A stretch of DNA of 64,000 bases from Candidatus Cyanaurora vandensis (GTDB lineage: Bacteria > Cyanobacteriota > Cyanobacteriia > Gloeobacterales > Anthocerotibacteraceae): the NCBI RefSeq assembly GCF_013285555.1, contig NZ_JAAXLT010000092.1:30072-94071 (forward strand), given 5' to 3'. Positions 63,215 through 64,000 of the stretch are shown here, one piece after another. The translations under genes and the position numbers were made by a program. The first letter of the stretch is position 1, and every line of letters starts with the position of its first letter. The notes below the pieces were generated by a model that worked only from the letters and a program-made list of their open reading frames with translations, was not told the origin of the DNA and ran no database searches.

Positions 63215-63955
63215 ATGCTGCAACCCCCAGCCCGGACTCATCTACCCACCATGTATGATTTACCCAGTGAGGAAGTGGGAGAGCCGGGGTTGCCCGATGA
63301 ATTTCATTGTCTACAGGGGCCGCTGCTGTCTTTGACTTTTCGTCCTCCGGGTTGGCCTGGAGTGCAGGTCTTCAGTGCTTATGACCTCTATCTTTATTAC
63401 GATGTCAACCATACCCTGTGGTACAAACGACCGGATTGGTTTGGCGTAGTAGGAGTAGCTAGTCTCTATCAAGGCCAACACTTGCGCCAGAGTTATGTGA
63501 TGTGGCAAGAGCAAGTACGTCCGGTGGTGGCTATCGAAATTCTCTCCCCGAGTACAGCGGAGGAGGACTTAGGTAAAACCCAGAGAAAAGCGGGGAGACC
63601 ACCGACGAAGTGGGAAGTGTACGAGCAGATTCTCCAGATTCCAAACTATGTGGTTTTCGATGAGAACACCCGCACGCTGCAATTATTTCAGTTGGTTGAG
63701 GGGCGGTATCAACAGGTGAGTAGCCAGTCTCTCATTTGGATAGCGGAGTTGGGGTTACATCTGGGATTGTGGTATGGGTTTTGGAGTAAGTCTACGCAAT
63801 GGTGGTTGCGTTGGTATGACCGAGCGGGTAATCCAGTCCTTGCCCCAGCAGAAGCTGAACAACAACGAGCCGACCAAGCGGAACAAGCAAAAGAAATTGA
63901 ACGACAACGGGCTGAGCGTCTAGCCGCTAAATTGCGAGAACTCGGAGTAAGCTGA
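63215..63955 (+). CDS. Uma2 family endonuclease-like protein
   Basis: From ATG 63215 (MLQPPARTHLPTMYDLPSEE) the protein has 246 residues. It belongs to the Uma2 family (DUF820, PD-(D/E)XK nuclease fold), which is greatly expanded in cyanobacteria. Signs are KRPDWFGVVGV, VRPVVAIEILSPSTAEEDLG, and a C-terminal helix rich in Glu, Gln and Ala (ADQAEQAKEIERQRAERLAA). In-frame starts at 63101 would overlap arsR; ATG 63251 is an alternative. The biological role of the family is unsettled. Confidence 0.85.
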   Translation: MLQPPARTHLPTMYDLPSEEVGEPGLPDEFHCLQGPLLSLTFRPPGWPGVQVFSAYDLYLYYDVNHTLWYKRPDWFGVVGVASLYQGQHLRQSYVMWQEQVRPVVAIEILSPSTAEEDLGKTQRKAGRPPTKWEVYEQILQIPNYVVFDENTRTLQLFQLVEGRYQQVSSQSLIWIAELGLHLGLWYGFWSKSTQWWLRWYDRAGNPVLAPAEAEQQRADQAEQAKEIERQRAERLAAKLRELGVS

Positions 63956-63967
63956 CAAGCATTTAAA

Positions 63968-64000
63968 ATGCGTTATACTGGAATTATTCAATGTCCAAAA
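63968..64000 (+). CDS. Possible start of a further gene, cut by the window end
   Basis: ATG 63968 opens eleven codons (MRYTGIIQCPK) to the window edge, 12 bp after the Uma2 stop. The start resembles those of HicB-type antitoxins, but too little is visible to assign it. Confidence 0.2.
   Translation, partial: MRYTGIIQCPK

Overview
The window is a piece of a cyanobacterial chromosome. It carries an allophycocyanin beta subunit, a split F0 ATP synthase with both b and b' subunits, cyanobacterial-type pilB-pilT-pilC, a SigF-like sigma factor and several genes of uncharacterised cyanobacterial families. Base composition is fairly GC-rich. I noticed no copies of the HIP1 octamer GCGATCGC while reading, though I did not count systematically. 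A high-GC, early-branching lineage of the Gloeobacter type is possible, but this is inference.

Layout. 1-1361: a minus-strand AurF-like diiron oxygenase followed, after an intrinsic terminator, by a [2Fe-2S] ferredoxin cut by the window edge. 1505-9421: recO, a DUF445 protein, an asparagine-synthetase-like enzyme without Cys2, a solitary apcB, an AMIN/beta-barrel protein and an LpxB-related protein. 9583-9897: a decayed IS5-family element with both terminal repeats. 10402-20487: housekeeping and uncharacterised genes (a two-domain histidine phosphatase, prfA, hydrolase, DUF2993, DHH phosphoesterase, YihY-like, SPL-like radical SAM, DUF2267, a lipoprotein methyltransferase, PIG-L deacetylase). 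20506-26041: sigF divergent from pilB-pilT-pilC. 26046-29161: small and uncharacterised genes plus a glycosyltransferase. 29140-32846: the F0 operon atp1-atpB-atpE-atpG-atpF-atpH, where a DJ-1/PfpI gene sits where atpA is expected. 32975-36452: DAHP synthase, a membrane protein and sulfite reductase. 36445-43620: two tandem giant secreted proteins, each an alpha/beta hydrolase followed by 9 or 11 IPT/TIG repeats, with a shared upstream element. 43971-47547: lysS, rsmA and two small or secreted proteins. 47553-50309: a scar (GNAT fragment plus IS4-like transposase fragment) and an AT-richer acyltransferase, probably acquired.

51249-63114 is a metal and metalloid resistance island. A minus-strand cusB-cusA-hypothetical-DUF305 (CopM-like) operon is divergent from a BlaI-type repressor and an M56 membrane protease. 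These are followed by a CopA copper ATPase and a membrane-anchored cupredoxin. The copA promoter has the layout of a MerR-family metal promoter, although no MerR gene is present. Next is an ars operon in the order arsR-aquaporin-phosphatase-arsH; a dual-specificity-type phosphatase stands where rhizobial operons of this layout carry arsC. A Uma2 family nuclease closes the window.

The strongest leads for undescribed biology are the tandem hydrolase-IPT proteins with their shared upstream element, the copper island with two regulatory logics, the phosphatase-containing ars operon, and the atp operon with a coupled DJ-1/PfpI gene.
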